Below are positions 1 to 10,556 of a DNA stretch of 64,000 nt, piece by piece; the stretch's first letter is position 1, and each line of letters begins with the position of its first letter. Position numbers and translations under genes: made by a program. Location of the stretch: positions 23,905,340 to 23,969,339 of the forward strand of contig OZ007570.1 of assembly GCA_963931925.1 (NCBI GenBank), in the 5' to 3' direction. The notes beneath the pieces are model-generated. The model did no database searches and was not told the origin of the DNA. It saw only the letters and a program-made list of their open reading frames with translations. The stretch is from Onchidella celtica. Lineage: Eukaryota; Mollusca; Gastropoda; Systellommatophora; Onchidiidae.

Positions 1-66
1 GCATGGATGGTACGCAAGTCGGGACAAGAAATGGCTTGGACGGTTCTGCCACTCTGACAATACGTG
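1..66 (+). CDS. possible exon end of an Ig-like module (partial)
   Basis: Reading from base 3, the first 66 bases are open and give a peptide resembling the F-G end of an immunoglobulin domain (GLDGSATLTIRG). A splice donor (gtagga) follows at 67. The exon would end in phase 1, the same phase as every exon of the Ig receptor gene that starts at 2815, so it may be an earlier exon of that gene. Only 22 codons are visible and the acceptor is outside the window, so this is a weak call. Confidence 0.3.
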
Positions 67-900
67 GTAGGACGCTAAAGATTTCTTTCTTTCTTTATTT
101 ATTTTCAAAGAAAGACAGAGAGATGGTAGACTAGCAGACATTTATTTGATTCCCAATCACCCGAGGATTTTAATTTTTAGTATTATTATTTGAGCATGTA
201 AGTCAGTACACTGTGTAATGAGGGAGTCATAGGTTCTATTTAATCTGATTATAACATTGTTGATCATTTTGCTTATTCATATTTGCCATCCTGCACCACA
301 GTGATCCATTTAAACAGTTGTTTCATAACTGGCTTTAATGTTGATGTTTTCAGAACCTTCTCAAAGTTATTATTGTCGCACGGAATCCTTCTATGGAAAC
401 AGTCCTGCTGTCTTCTTTTCAGCCAAGTTCGCAAGTATGTTGAAGTTCTTTACATTGTCACTTGACTACATGAGTATAGATCCTATAACTTCCGTGCACG
501 CATGTGTATGTGTGTGTATCTATATACTATATTATTATTATCTATATTAGTAAAAGTGAAACCTTACGACAATTGCAGCGCGCCTTTCGCTACTCCTCTG
601 TTAATGCTGATTCGGTGGCTCTCAGATTTTATACAACGCTTAGTATAGACTGTCGTCGTGTCCCCGGCACAGAAAATAAAAAAATTATTAATAACTCGCA
701 GAACGTTTGTATTAGTTTCTAGGTTGCGACACATTGGCGTTCGGTCTATTTTTTCGGCAAATTAATGTAACTAAGACTGGTTCCGGTATAGACTGTATCA
801 CACTCACAAAACAACTTCCGGTTAGGACTGATTTGAATGATGAGATTGAGTTCTAAGACTATCAAGTATAAAACTTTGTGTGTACTCAATGTGCCTAGAC

Positions 901-980
901 TGGGAAAAAGAAAGGGTCTGGAATTGGGAGATTGACGCTGTGGGAAAAAGAAAGGGTCTGGAATTGGGAGATTGACGCTG
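901..980. repeat. perfect 2 x 40-bp tandem duplication
   Basis: Bases 901-940 and 941-980 are identical, starting TGGGAAAAAGAAAGGGTC. There is no reading frame of note; it looks like a recent local duplication. Confidence 0.95.
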
Positions 981-2340
981 CAGGTTTGTGTTTTCAATAT
1001 GCCTAGGATTTTATTATAATATTTCTTTTCCATTAACATATGACGTTATCACTTCCTGCGATGTGTTCACTAACAAACAAACTAACCCGTGCGCCAATCG
1101 TAGCCATTTGACGGATGCTGGCGGGACGCGCAAGACGTCAACGCGCAATGGGAGAGCAGTAAAACGTATCTAAAAACAAACAAACAAAAATGAAATAAAG
1201 CTAGGCAAAATGAAGCAGGTCCATAATAATCACCCAGAACTGAAACTAATAAGTCGATTTGTCCCGGGCAGGGCCGGGCAACTCAGCTACAATATATATT
1301 TGTGGACTTGTGATTTTTCGTTGCAAAAGGCTTCTGAACCACTCAACACTCAGACTTCAAATTTGATATGGTGCACTAGAATGGATGTAAGGGTGCACAT
1401 TTTTCAATAGAAGTCTCAAATCGGTGTCGTTTTTTTTATTTAAAATTTATTGTTTCCCCAATTTTAGATCTATTTCGAGCCATGGTTCACCATTTTAAGA
1501 TTTCATTGAAGCTGCGCATGCGCATTATGTTTGTTTTGAAGTTGAAACTGAAAGACAGCGAAAATGCAAATCCGTACCAGAAATGAGTGCGTTGTGTGCT
1601 GGTGCGCATGAAATCTGTAGTAAGGCTCAAGGATAGGGAAAGTTTTCTAGACCGAAGAGAGAGAGAGAAAGAAAGAGAGAACGGTGGGTTGACAGGTTTA
1701 CCCGGATAATGCCGGGTGCCTCAGAATCAAAAAGCGTGATCGAAACTTTCACTCGGTGACTACTTCGCCCCGTCTTCGTTCTTCGCCTTTCTGAAAACTT
1801 TCTTTACACATTGTTGGTCGAAAATAAACTTTAAACATCACATCCATGCATTTTGTAAGGATCCGTAATGTGAAAATAAGTTTATTGGTACTTGCATTGA
1901 ATCTAAGTTCCGTTATTAACGTGACCTAGATCTAGATCTAGAGTTCGGCTCAAGCAGCCTATGTCAGTGTGTTGTGTAGCGCTCGAAAAATGATTGTTGA
2001 ACCAAGTATAAAATGTGTTCATGTTGTTTCAAGAAGTTACTGTTGCAGTGCCTTTTGAAAATTGTAACAGTTTTGTCAAGTCGCCTAAGCTTGGGGAAAC
2101 TATGAGCACATCTGGCATTAAAGCATCTGTCAGAGAGAGAGGGGAAGGGAAGGAGAGATGGACGAGAGGGGTTGCTGTGGAGGACAAAAGGGGGGGGGGA
2201 TGGAGATTGGACTTGGAGGGAGACAAGGGAGATGGGGGACAGGGTCACGGGAGTGGGAGAGAGAAAGAGATGGGATGGATAGGAGAAATTGGTTTGGGGG
2301 GGGGGGTCGGGAGAGGGAAGGAGGGCTGCTCCAGGTTTAT

Positions 2341-2448
2341 CCCTTGGCAAGGCCTCATCTAGACCTGCCCTTGGCAAGGCCTCATCTAGACCTGCCCTTG
2401 GCAAGGCCTCATCTAGACCTGCCCTTGGCAAGGCCTCATCTAGACCTG
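2341..2448. repeat. minisatellite, 4 perfect copies of 27 bp
   Basis: Four head-to-tail identical copies of a 27-bp unit beginning CCCTTGGCAAGGCCTCATCT. The unit length is a multiple of three, so it is open in several frames (for example the peptide repeat LGKASSRPA), but there is no other sign of coding. Confidence 0.95.
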
Positions 2449-2814
2449 CCCAGTTTATGTCAAAATACGCCCTTAGTACCGTTCGTAGAGCGGGCCCTTC
2501 AGCTTGTGCTACATATTTTGCCTTGTGTGTGTGCGTATGCTACATGTGTGTGCTTGTGTGTGTGTTTGTCATCTCCTGAAAGAGGAACATTTTATGGGAA
2601 AAGATGTCATATGATATTATTCATTGCACTGCGTACCCATAAAAATGTTTGTAAGGATTTATCTTCCTCTGCAGATCTCTTGTGATACCGCAATCCTAAG
2701 AGTTTCATTTAAAATAATAATTTTAAAAAGTCGTCTTTGGCAATGATTTAATTAAGTCAAGGAGACGATCCTTATAGTTGCTATTATATTTTTCATTTGC
2801 GCTTCAATTCACAG

Positions 2815-3192
2815 ATAAAGTGGATGATTCAAATTCTCTTACTCTTCGGAAAACTGGATCCAGTGGCCAATGTTTCATGGATGACGGTCTCATAAGTGTA
2901 TTTTGCGAAGTGCCTGAGTCGGCTATTCAACCATATCCGATGTTCAAAATAGTGCTGAACAACGAGGCAATAACTACCTTCCAGAATGGCAGACTGGACT
3001 CTGGTGTCTACAAATACCATATTCTGATCAAGCGCGCTGTACGTGACGGTTTCATTTTGACATGCGTGGTACGAAATGGGCTGTTTCCAGATTTAGCGAA
3101 TGACGTCCAGCTGCAGATTGATGTGGTGGACACAGAGCCGATCTATCCATTTCCAGCGTTGCAGAGTCTTCCTAGGAATGTTTCCACAGCAG
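2815..3192 (+). CDS. receptor exon 1 (visible): divergent Ig-like module
   Basis: The acceptor is a pyrimidine-rich tract ending in cacag at 2814 and the donor is gtgcga at 3193; both borders are phase 1. It encodes about 126 residues with Cys in VFCEVPES and LTCVVRNG, spaced like the B and F strand cysteines of an Ig fold, plus one more Cys (GQCFMDD) near the start. No tryptophan is present in the core. The open frame runs on past the donor to 3563, but that extension is hydrophobic and T-rich like an intron, so I end the exon at the phase-1 donor. Confidence 0.7.
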
Positions 3193-6100
3193 GTGCGATT
3201 CTGTCAAAGTTACAACCTCTGAAAGTGTTGCATTTATTTACTATGTTATTGATCGGACTGCCAATATCTGGGTTTCTTTTAGGGTTTACCTCATGTGCCT
3301 TCAGACATTTGAAGAACATGTTAGGGAGATTTATTGCCATTACTATTTGTTTTTCATTTCTGGCTGTCATGTTTGTTCCTTTTATTTTCTTCTTCTTCTC
3401 CCTCTTTGCGTTGTTTATACGATTTTATATGCGCTTTTGTTTAATTATTGTGATTTCTTTCGTCAAGAATAATATGGACACACTTTTTTACTTTGATTTA
3501 TTTAGGCATAGTCATTCAGGTTCGATTTCCCGAAGAAGCATTTTGATATTTAGAATGACTTAGGTATTCTTGCTTCTGAAATAATTTGCTCTTTTTCCTT
3601 AGGACTCCCCGAGCAAATTCCACAGACTTTGCTGAGGATTTATGACATCTTTTACGTTCCTCTCAAATGTTTTGTCAAATCCACCAGCGACAGTGGTGGC
3701 ACTAACAATAAGGATTCAGGTACCAGCACAATTCTGATATGCCGAAGCAACCATGATCTGATGCCGGTAAACGATGCCAAGCCACGCTGTGAGTTGAATA
3801 TTATTCAAGAGAGTTCTGCGGCAAATGCGGCAGAAAGGTCGTCATCGTCCAAGGTTGGAAATACGACCTCAACACAATGTAACCATACCAACTCTGAAGG
3901 AAACGGCACGAGCATCACCTCCGACAGATATGAGACCATTTATTTCCAAGTTGTATGTGAGTTGATAAAAGGGTCAGAATTTTACTTCATTTATTAACTT
4001 TTGAAATTTATCTGTCGGGACCACAGAATAGAGATACTACCAGAAGCGACACAAGGCAGAATAGGTCATCAATTTTGACTACCCCGCGCCATTCTGGATG
4101 AGATCAATTGTTCGTAACTCGGCATGCGCTCAACGATGTTAATGTAGCATCAGAGAGTATGTCTCTAGAGAGAGATCTCACTTCCCCCAAATCGCGAAAC
4201 TAGGTCACGGAGGCAACGAAAATTGAAAGAGACCGTCTTCACCAAAGGCGGTGTGCTTATCTGTTTACAGTAGTTTGTTCATATTTTTGGGTTGAGTAAA
4301 ACTATTTAGAGCCGTTTGTAAGCTCTTATTCCCTATAGAAAAGTACCAGCGAGTATTGTTTACCGCCGATCAAGTCAAGTGAAGCTGCATTTCATCCAAA
4401 ATGACGGTGCGAATACTTCCTGTAATCACGAAAAGTGGGCTTCTCTCCCTTCTGGCGGTTCCCTATTCTGTGGTCAGGACAAAGTTGAGCGCTTTTGAAC
4501 ATGGAAAAGTAGCATTTGTAATTACTGGGAGGGTATTTTCTTCCCGATAAGATTGATCCTTACACTCATTTGGTTTTTGCCAACTCAATATTATTTTTTT
4601 TTAAAATTCTATAATATAACTGATATTGTGTATGTTTGAATAACATACACAACAGTCTCCTTTATTATTGCCCATTAATTACGCGTACCCAAGCAAGCAA
4701 CCGGGAGCCAGAAGTATAGTGAAGGAGTACATAAGAAAGAAGTATAACGATGAAGTACATGGTATTTATGGCAATGAATCATCTAATATACTGAAGACTT
4801 TGAAATGGCAAACTAAGGCTTTCCTTTTCCGTCTGATATACTTTATAGTATACTCTGTGACTATCTGGTTATTTCATTTTGATAAATTGGTCGATACAAT
4901 TGATGTCTTTGATGATCAAATGCTTGGGTAGATGGCCAAATTAAAGACGAGTTTGAGGATAAATATTTTAATTATGTGGATGGATAGAATAATGGACAAA
5001 TGGTTGGATATAGGAATGGATGGAAGATGGCCGGCTGGCTGGCTGGCTGGATGGATGGGTGGATGGATAATGGATACATGGATGGATGGATGGATGGATG
5101 GATGAAATGTGGATCGATAAATTTTTATCTTTATTTCAGACGGACCAAATGTGTTACCTTTTAGTGTCAACGGAAATACAGCAATAGACACAGAACCAGG
5201 AAGTAACGTGACCTTTGACTGTGAGGTAGATGGGATGCCTCCAGCAACTGTTCTGCTTGAAGCCAGCGGGCTCGGACAGCTAAACCAAACCACCAGAGAC
5301 TCGAAAATTATGCAGTTTAGCCTGACAGATCTACAGTGTGAAGACTCTGGAAGATACGTGTGTAAGGCTGACAATGGGCATGGCTTTAAGGGTGATGGAT
5401 CTCAAGCTTTTGTAGATGTCAATATACCATGTGAGTCTGTTGTCTTCATTTATTACTGTTGTGTGCCTGTGTGTTTGATCTGAATTACATCATAAAGGAA
5501 TACGCGTTGGGAGCCATGCCAGGTGACTGGCTGGCGAAATTGCATGGCGATAATTGATTTGACTGGTTGGTAAGTTAGAAATAAAAAAGCAAACAAGAGA
5601 GTGACTAATACTCCAGTAAAGTGCTAGAAACTGAGAATATTATGTAATATATCATTCAGCCGGCTGGACAGTCCAGGAGATATTTAACTGTCACGCTATA
5701 CAGATTGGCATAGGATAATCTCCTGCAGACCATTTCACGGAAACCTGCATCATCTTGGATAGAGGGACTCCCAGTACTGAGTTGCAGTGTTATTTATACC
5801 CCGTGAGTACAAAATTATCACTGTTAATGATGTAATAATGTCCCGATGCCCACCAACGGAGGTTCCTGCGCTGTGATTTATAAATCAGTTCCAATGCACT
5901 ATTTTTACAATGTATCCATTGCTCTACTGTGGTTTTAACCTTTTATTTATTGCACCTTTCACTCTGTCTTTGCTTTTCATCTTGCCACAGTCAACTTCCT
6001 TTGGTGAATGTCAGATAAAAGTTCAGCCAGGCAATACTGGTAAGATGATCAGAAAGTTTTGCTTTTTGTTTTAATGATGTCGTTGGATGACAAATATTTA

Positions 6101-8918
6101 AAAAGAAAAAAAAAAAAAAAAAGCAGACATACTCGAATATGAGGTGTCTGATTTCCAGACGGAATTTGTCTGTATTCATTTCTCAAAGATCTCATCTGTA
6201 TACACAATTGCCAGGTGAAATTAAACTTCCATATCAAGAACCTGACGAAGAAAAACCACAAGTGTTTTCGTTCTCACCTGATGGGAAAGCAACCATTACT
6301 GTGGAAACCTACGGTTATCCCGAGCCTACAGAGTACGTGGTCAAAGTGGAAAGTGGCAAAACCTACGAAACGCTGGACAGCGACAAATACTCTGTGACGT
6401 ATACAAGACTTACGCCCCCTTTTGGCAGAGTAACGCTGAACTTAGGAGCTGAGGACGATGAGGGCTCAGCAAAATATATTCTGACAGTGAAAAACGGCGT
6501 TGGTGATGGCCTGGACTTTGGTTTTGAAGTTGTTCATCCGAGTGAGGAATTATATCAACGGCCTACCTTCATTATTCCTGGTCTCCCTCCCCCCCCCCCC
6601 CTTCCTTATTTCTGTCTCTTTTCCCTGTACATGCCTAGTATTTCACGAAAATCTACCACAATGACATGGTGAGATAGCTATGCCTTAGTAGATAGCAAGA
6701 GAGTTGAGTCCCAGTATATTAAGAAAGTGGAAAAGGGAAAACATAGATGCGTTGACTTGATTGAAAAAAAAAGGCGAGAAAGAAAAAAACTATAGGGCAG
6801 TAAACAATGAAATGAAGTAAAGTCGTATGTTATCCAGAATCTTGAAACATCAAGAAATGCACAAGGTTTCATTCTATCAGTAAGCGCGAAAATGCTTACA
6901 AAGATAACTACATTATCAAACTCTATCTTTTAAAGACGATCTAGATTGATAGAACGGATATGTTTATTGCAGTATTGGAATTTCGTTTCTGAGAATATAA
7001 TTTCTTACACGATTTCGATTCCACAGAGTCACGATCGAAATCTCCTTCTGACGACTCAGATCCGACAGAACAGTTGGGAATTGGCATCGGAGTTGGTTTT
7101 GGTGTTGTGTTTTTCCTCTTTGTCGTTGTGTCGGCCGTTTGGTGGTATCGGCGCAAAAAATTTGTCAGGAAAGAAAAATTAAGGAGGGCGAGCTTAATGC
7201 ACGACAAAGTTTTTTTCAAACCAGGACCTGATGACGGTCACAACAATGACAGAGTTTCCAGTACGATGATGTTGTTATTGTTTGTGAATGTATATCTGTA
7301 ATATTATATCAAAAGAGCAAAGGGAATGATACTGTAATTGTTAACTGTAAGAATACCGGTCCATGTGATCCATGTATGTCTCTGTAACATTTAATTATTT
7401 TTTTGTTCGTTATCATGCCATAGTCTTTTTTTTTTATCATCAACATCATTACCATCTTCATCATCATGGTCATCATTACCATCTCCATCACCTTCGTCAT
7501 CATCATCATGACTCTTGGGATTTGTATTACAATAACTTGGGGTGAATCTTGAAATAACCCATTTGGTTTGAGTCATAGTTACATAACAACTACCTATGGA
7601 TTTTGGCCAGCCCATGTGTGGGTGTCCTTTGAGAAGTAATTCTTGCTGACTCGAATTCCTAACATGATCGTTCTAAATTATCTCCATTTGATAGTGGATC
7701 CTTGGTTTTAAAACTACTGTGGTCGATTATTGATGGTAAAATGTCCTTACGAGACAATCTTGTGATGGATGGGGCAAGCCTCTCTAGTCCATAGGAACGA
7801 TTAAAACACCTTTACTTCCTCTTTTATGCATGGCTCTTGTTATCACTTTCACATTTGTGTTTACAGATGTGTATGAGACGCCATCGACACCCATCGTCAG
7901 ACACGGCGAACACGATCCAAAACTTGAGATTATAAATCCTCTTGCTATGGAAGACCCAGCCAATCTCTCAATACGTAGTGACACCAGTTATGAAGAACCT
8001 TTGAGACCCTCTGATTACATTGTAGCGCTGGAATCTCCATCTGATTATGATGTTGATAAAGGTCGAGACGGAAATAAAAGTCCACAAGCCAGTGATTCTG
8101 TTGAGAAACACTGTTCTCCTCTAGAGATCACATCTGAAAGTAATAATGCTGAAAGGTTTTCAGGGTATGTTATGGCAACCGTACCTCCATCTGATTACAT
8201 CGTGGGCAACAGTAACGTGATTTGTGCAGTCTCCAATAAGAGTAACCAAGGTACTGCCCATGAACTGAACAACGCCCCTGAAAATGTTCAGCCTGGAACC
8301 GTATCCGATTACATACTAGCAAAAGAACCACCAAACGATTACAGCACGGACAAAGATGATGAAGAGGACTATACTTTTGCCAATAAAATAAGCGTTGACG
8401 AGCCAAAAAACTCCGCAGTTCAGAGTGATGGTGAAGTTAATCTCCCGAGAGGGTTTTCCGACACAGTGAACTCGTCCCTTGACAACGATATGGACAAAGA
8501 AAGCAGGGGTTGCGTTAAGACACCTGATACTGCCATTCCCAGGCGTGCAGAAGGTATACTTGAAAAAGCTCCTGAAGCTGACGGTGCTGGAACATTTTCT
8601 GACTACATTACGGCAATAGAGCCGTCACCTGACTATGACAAGGACTTCGATGAAACGGCATATACGCTGGCCAATGGTCACGACAGCCTGGAACCCACCG
8701 AATCATTTTCAGACCACGCCCCAAAATGTCAAATTCCTTCAAGATCTTCAGACTACATTGTAGCCGTAGATCCCCCAATCGATTACGGTACGGATGACAG
8801 TGACGGTGAAGATGTTGCAGATGATAAGTCTCACAACTGGCGAGACAATGGAGACTATCAGAGCTACATTATGAAAGATAATGCAGACATAGATGCTGAT
8901 GACGAAAATCTGCAGTAA
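2815..8918 (+). CDS. Ig-superfamily single-pass receptor with tyrosine-repeat tail (gene model, 5' incomplete)
   Basis: Six exons (2815-3192, 3603-3956, 5140-5430, 6215-6541, 7027-7260, 7867-8918) each have AG acceptors and GT donors, and every junction is phase 1, the usual pattern for shuffled Ig modules. The product would have four extracellular modules of about 95-126 residues, a 23-25-residue hydrophobic helix followed by a basic stop-transfer stretch, and a cytoplasmic tail of about 350 residues rich in Asp, Glu, Ser and Tyr. By architecture it is a type I cell-surface receptor or adhesion molecule that is tyrosine-phosphorylated on its tail; ligand and partners are unknown. No signal peptide exon was found, so the 5' end is missing. 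The third module is a clear Ig domain; the others are divergent. No orthologue name is recognised. Confidence 0.78.
3603..3956 (+). CDS. receptor exon 2: Cys- and Asn-glycosylation-rich module
   Basis: The acceptor is tttttccttag at 3602 and the donor is gtgagt at 3957; both borders are phase 1. It encodes about 118 residues with four cysteines ([28 protein letters not shown]), a Ser/Asn/Thr-rich stretch with several N-x-S/T sites, and a final beta-strand-like YETIYFQVV. It may be a divergent Ig domain with a glycosylated linker. An alternative donor gtatgt at 3953 would break the phase pattern and is less likely. Confidence 0.65.
4014..4480. mobile_element. MITE-like element with imperfect terminal inverted repeats
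   Basis: The left end (GTCGGGACCACAGAATAG..) and the reverse complement of the right end (GTCCTGACCACAGAATAG..) match over roughly 32 bp, both continuing to CCAGAAG. No long reading frame lies inside and no clear target-site duplication is visible, so the superfamily is not assigned. It lies inside an intron of the Ig receptor gene. Confidence 0.6.
4975..5105. repeat. TGGA microsatellite with a GGCT block
   Basis: Degenerate then regular TGGA units, interrupted by four to five GGCT units near 5031-5050. It ends 35 bp before the Ig exon at 5140. Confidence 0.9.
5140..5430 (+). CDS. receptor exon 3: Ig I-set/C2-type domain
   Basis: The acceptor is tttatttcag at 5139 and the donor is gtgagt at 5431, phase 1-1. 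The 97-residue exon is one complete Ig domain: B-strand [13 protein letters not shown], then [20 protein letters not shown], which carries the DSGxYxC signature of the F strand. An N-glycosylation site (NQT) is present. The C-strand tryptophan usual in Ig domains is missing (the region reads PATVLLEAS). This is the clearest domain in the gene and anchors the model. Confidence 0.85.
5431..6214. other. receptor intron
   Basis: No exon was recognised. It ends with a poly-A run (about 6103-6122) and a short AG-terminated tract before the next exon. Confidence 0.6.
6215..6541 (+). CDS. receptor exon 4: cysteine-less membrane-proximal module
   Basis: The acceptor is cacaattgccag at 6214 and the donor is gtgagg at 6542, phase 1-1. 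It encodes 109 residues with beta-strand character: [13 protein letters not shown], then [27 protein letters not shown] and ILTVKNGVG. The [17 protein letters not shown] stretch has the D-x-G-x-Y layout of an Ig F strand, but there is no cysteine pair, so it reads as an Ig-like domain without its disulfide. The acceptor could instead be at 6158 (atttccag), which would need a different phase. Confidence 0.7.
6542..7026. other. receptor intron
   Basis: Contains a poly-C tract near 6590-6602 and A-rich sequence; no exon seen. Confidence 0.6.
7027..7260 (+). CDS. receptor exon 5: juxtamembrane and transmembrane segment
   Basis: The acceptor is ttccacag at 7026 and the donor is gtacga at 7261, phase 1-1. 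After a Ser/Asp-rich stalk it encodes a glycine-zipper-like hydrophobic helix ([14 protein letters not shown], then [10 protein letters not shown]) followed by a strongly basic stop-transfer sequence ([14 protein letters not shown]). By the positive-inside rule the N-terminal Ig modules are outside and the tail is cytoplasmic. The GxGxGxG pattern could favour helix dimerisation; that is inference. Confidence 0.8.
7261..7866. other. receptor intron with CAT-rich microsatellite
   Basis: Holds a degenerate CAT/ATC repeat at about 7435-7512 and otherwise no recognisable feature. Confidence 0.6.
7867..8918 (+). CDS. receptor exon 6: cytoplasmic tail with five paired-tyrosine repeats, stop codon
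   Basis: The acceptor is gtttacag at 7866; phase 1 joins exactly to the previous donor, giving the junction peptide [12 protein letters not shown]. The tail of about 350 residues ends at TAA 8916-8918. It has 16 tyrosines. Five segments share the pattern S-[DG]-Y-[IV]-x-A-x-x-[PS]-x-x-[54 protein letters not shown] and [13 protein letters not shown]. In all five the two tyrosines are exactly ten residues apart. Copies 3 and 4 add a third site (DYTFAN, AYTLAN). The linkers are acidic. This suggests SH2-domain docking after phosphorylation, with ITAM-like spacing but Ala instead of Leu/Ile at +3. Confidence 0.85.
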
Positions 8919-9112
8919 GAAGATTCAAAGCTCATCACGCTGGGCGATAATCTGGTGGTTGGACATTAAATCGTCACAATAACGGAATTGCTTCTAAGAT
9001 GAGAAGGCATTATATTGTGGGGTAGTATTTTTTATTTTTTTTTGCACATATATAGTCGAGATTTAAAAAAAAAAATTTTAATGTAGGGGGTGGGGGTTCA
9101 GATGACAATAAA
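8919..9112 (+). other. 3' UTR of the Ig receptor and polyadenylation signal
   Basis: An AATAAA hexamer at 9107-9112 lies 189-194 bases after the stop codon and is the first such signal. The cleavage site cannot be seen from the sequence. Confidence 0.55.
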
Positions 9113-9517
9113 TTCGTCGCTGAAACCCCAACAGTCCTTGTGTACCTGTCTTAAATTAGGTAGGCCTAGCTACTACTACTGAAGCTTTCGTCTCCGTCAC
9201 AGATTTATACATGTCAACGATTGTTCAGTGTCCCGGAAACTATTAGTAAACATTCTAATGCCATCACTGTGATTTCATTTCATTAGCTCAGCATGAATTA
9301 TAGATTATTCTGGGAAACACACAAAATTATAGCCACATTTTATCTCTCAAGTTTGGTTTCAAAAACAAATATTTCTACAATATTTCCCTTATTATCTCAT
9401 TCACATTTGTGCTTGCAGATTTTGCCAATCTTTCTCAGATCTTAGAGTCCCTTTGCTTCATTTGTTCCATTCCAAGAGAATTACCTTGAAAGAATTTCAC
9501 AGTCAGTAGATGATGTT
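9113..9517. other. intergenic, nothing recognised
   Basis: AT-rich sequence with no supported feature between the receptor gene and the solo LTR. Confidence 0.5.
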
Positions 9518-10551
9518 TGTCACGAACAGAGTTAATGTTTTTGGGATGTAGTGACTGCACGAGAGGCAGCTAACTCACACTCGGACACAAACACACAAGA
9601 AATTATTAAATAACAAGAGTATTGATATCTCAGGCCGGCCGGGCCATATGTAATAAATATTAATATAACAAAAGACGATAGAGGTATATTCAAAAAGCAA
9701 AAGCTTCCACTTATTAACTTAATGTACTAGCATAGTTATGTGACTATATTTCTATCAATTGTACTGCACTCAATATCCACAAGGTATATTATAAGAAAAA
9801 TAAGATATCAATCTATATAGTAGTTGAGTCGCCACTGGCCAGTCGCCAGACAAACTCTCCAGAAATAATGTGGGTTCTCAAGGTACACTGAATGCTAGGA
9901 ACACCCAGTACATTCAAAGCCTACAGAAGCACGATTTCGGCTTGCAGGTATTAAGAAGCTTGTACATATAATTCTATCCAGCTAATGACTCTAACATTCA
10001 TATCAATTATTAGTGAGCTCGTGCCGTAATGAAACACAAGCTAACAATACATTCGTTCGTCGAGTCCAAGCTGTGGGTTTCTCAGGCTTCCTACGAGGCT
10101 GAGGGTTTTCTCCCTATCTCTGAACTTCTATCAATTACTAGTGGAAAGATGAGTTACCGTTGGTCACGCCTAGCTAGTAGGCGCGAACATCAGAAGAGCG
10201 CAGCGTGGACTCTTAAGGTCAGTCCAACCAAAACCTTTCTTTCTATGAGCTTTCTCTCTCTCTCTAGGCTCCTTCAGTCCGATGGCAATGGACTAGTCTT
10301 CGTGCCACTCAGTTCAGGTACTGGCCAACCGGAGATACCTCACGACACGATGCTTCTGCTCGTCTGTATTCCCTGAATTTCAGCGTTACAAGATCTTTTA
10401 TATGGCCAAATACCCAGCAGGGTTAATCCGCTGGTAAAATTAGTTCAGCAATCGCATTGGCCGAAAACTCCCACCATTTTGAATGTAGGAATACGTCTGC
10501 ACTATTCTACCAGCCAGTTAACGTGCAAAACCTGTCTAGTCATACTTAACA
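9518..10551 (-). mobile_element. solo LTR of a gypsy-like family (minus orientation)
   Basis: Read on the minus strand this 1034-bp block starts TGTTAAGTATGACTAG and ends CTGTTCGTGACA, and it resembles the solo LTR at 49815-50933. Shared features are the terminal ..CGTGACA, the T-rich GTGTGTTTG stretch, the GGCC/AGGCCTGA-type palindrome and a TATAAAAG box (plus-strand 10394-10404, reversed). Flanking 5-mers are ATGTT (9513-9517) and ATGTC (10552-10556), a probable target-site duplication with one mutation. No internal retrotransposon sequence adjoins it. Confidence 0.7.
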
Positions 10552-10556
10552 ATGTC

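Larger units (their letters stand above)
67..2814. other. intronic or intergenic DNA
   Basis: No convincing exon was found in this stretch. It contains a perfect 2 x 40-bp duplication (901-980), a short CTAGAT repeat near 1927-1942, a purine-rich GA/GGG tract (about 2130-2330), a 4 x 27-bp minisatellite (2341-2448) and a TG-rich patch near 2525-2565. If the fragment at 1-66 belongs to the receptor gene, this is a large intron. Confidence 0.5.
3957..5139. other. receptor intron with a TIR element and TGGA microsatellite
   Basis: No exon is seen here. It holds a 467-bp inverted-repeat element (4014-4480) and a TGGA/GGCT microsatellite ending 35 bp before the next exon. An open frame at 4668-4931 has no homology I recognise and no consistent splice borders. 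Confidence 0.6.

Noticed and set aside
3193..3563. Open-frame extension of the first Ig exon with hydrophobic stretches suggesting a membrane protein
   Set aside because: Lies after a phase-1 donor and is T-rich intron-like sequence; the real transmembrane exon is at 7027.
4668..4931. 87-codon open frame in a receptor intron
   Set aside because: No domain, no consistent splice phase, and next to the TGGA repeat; taken as chance.
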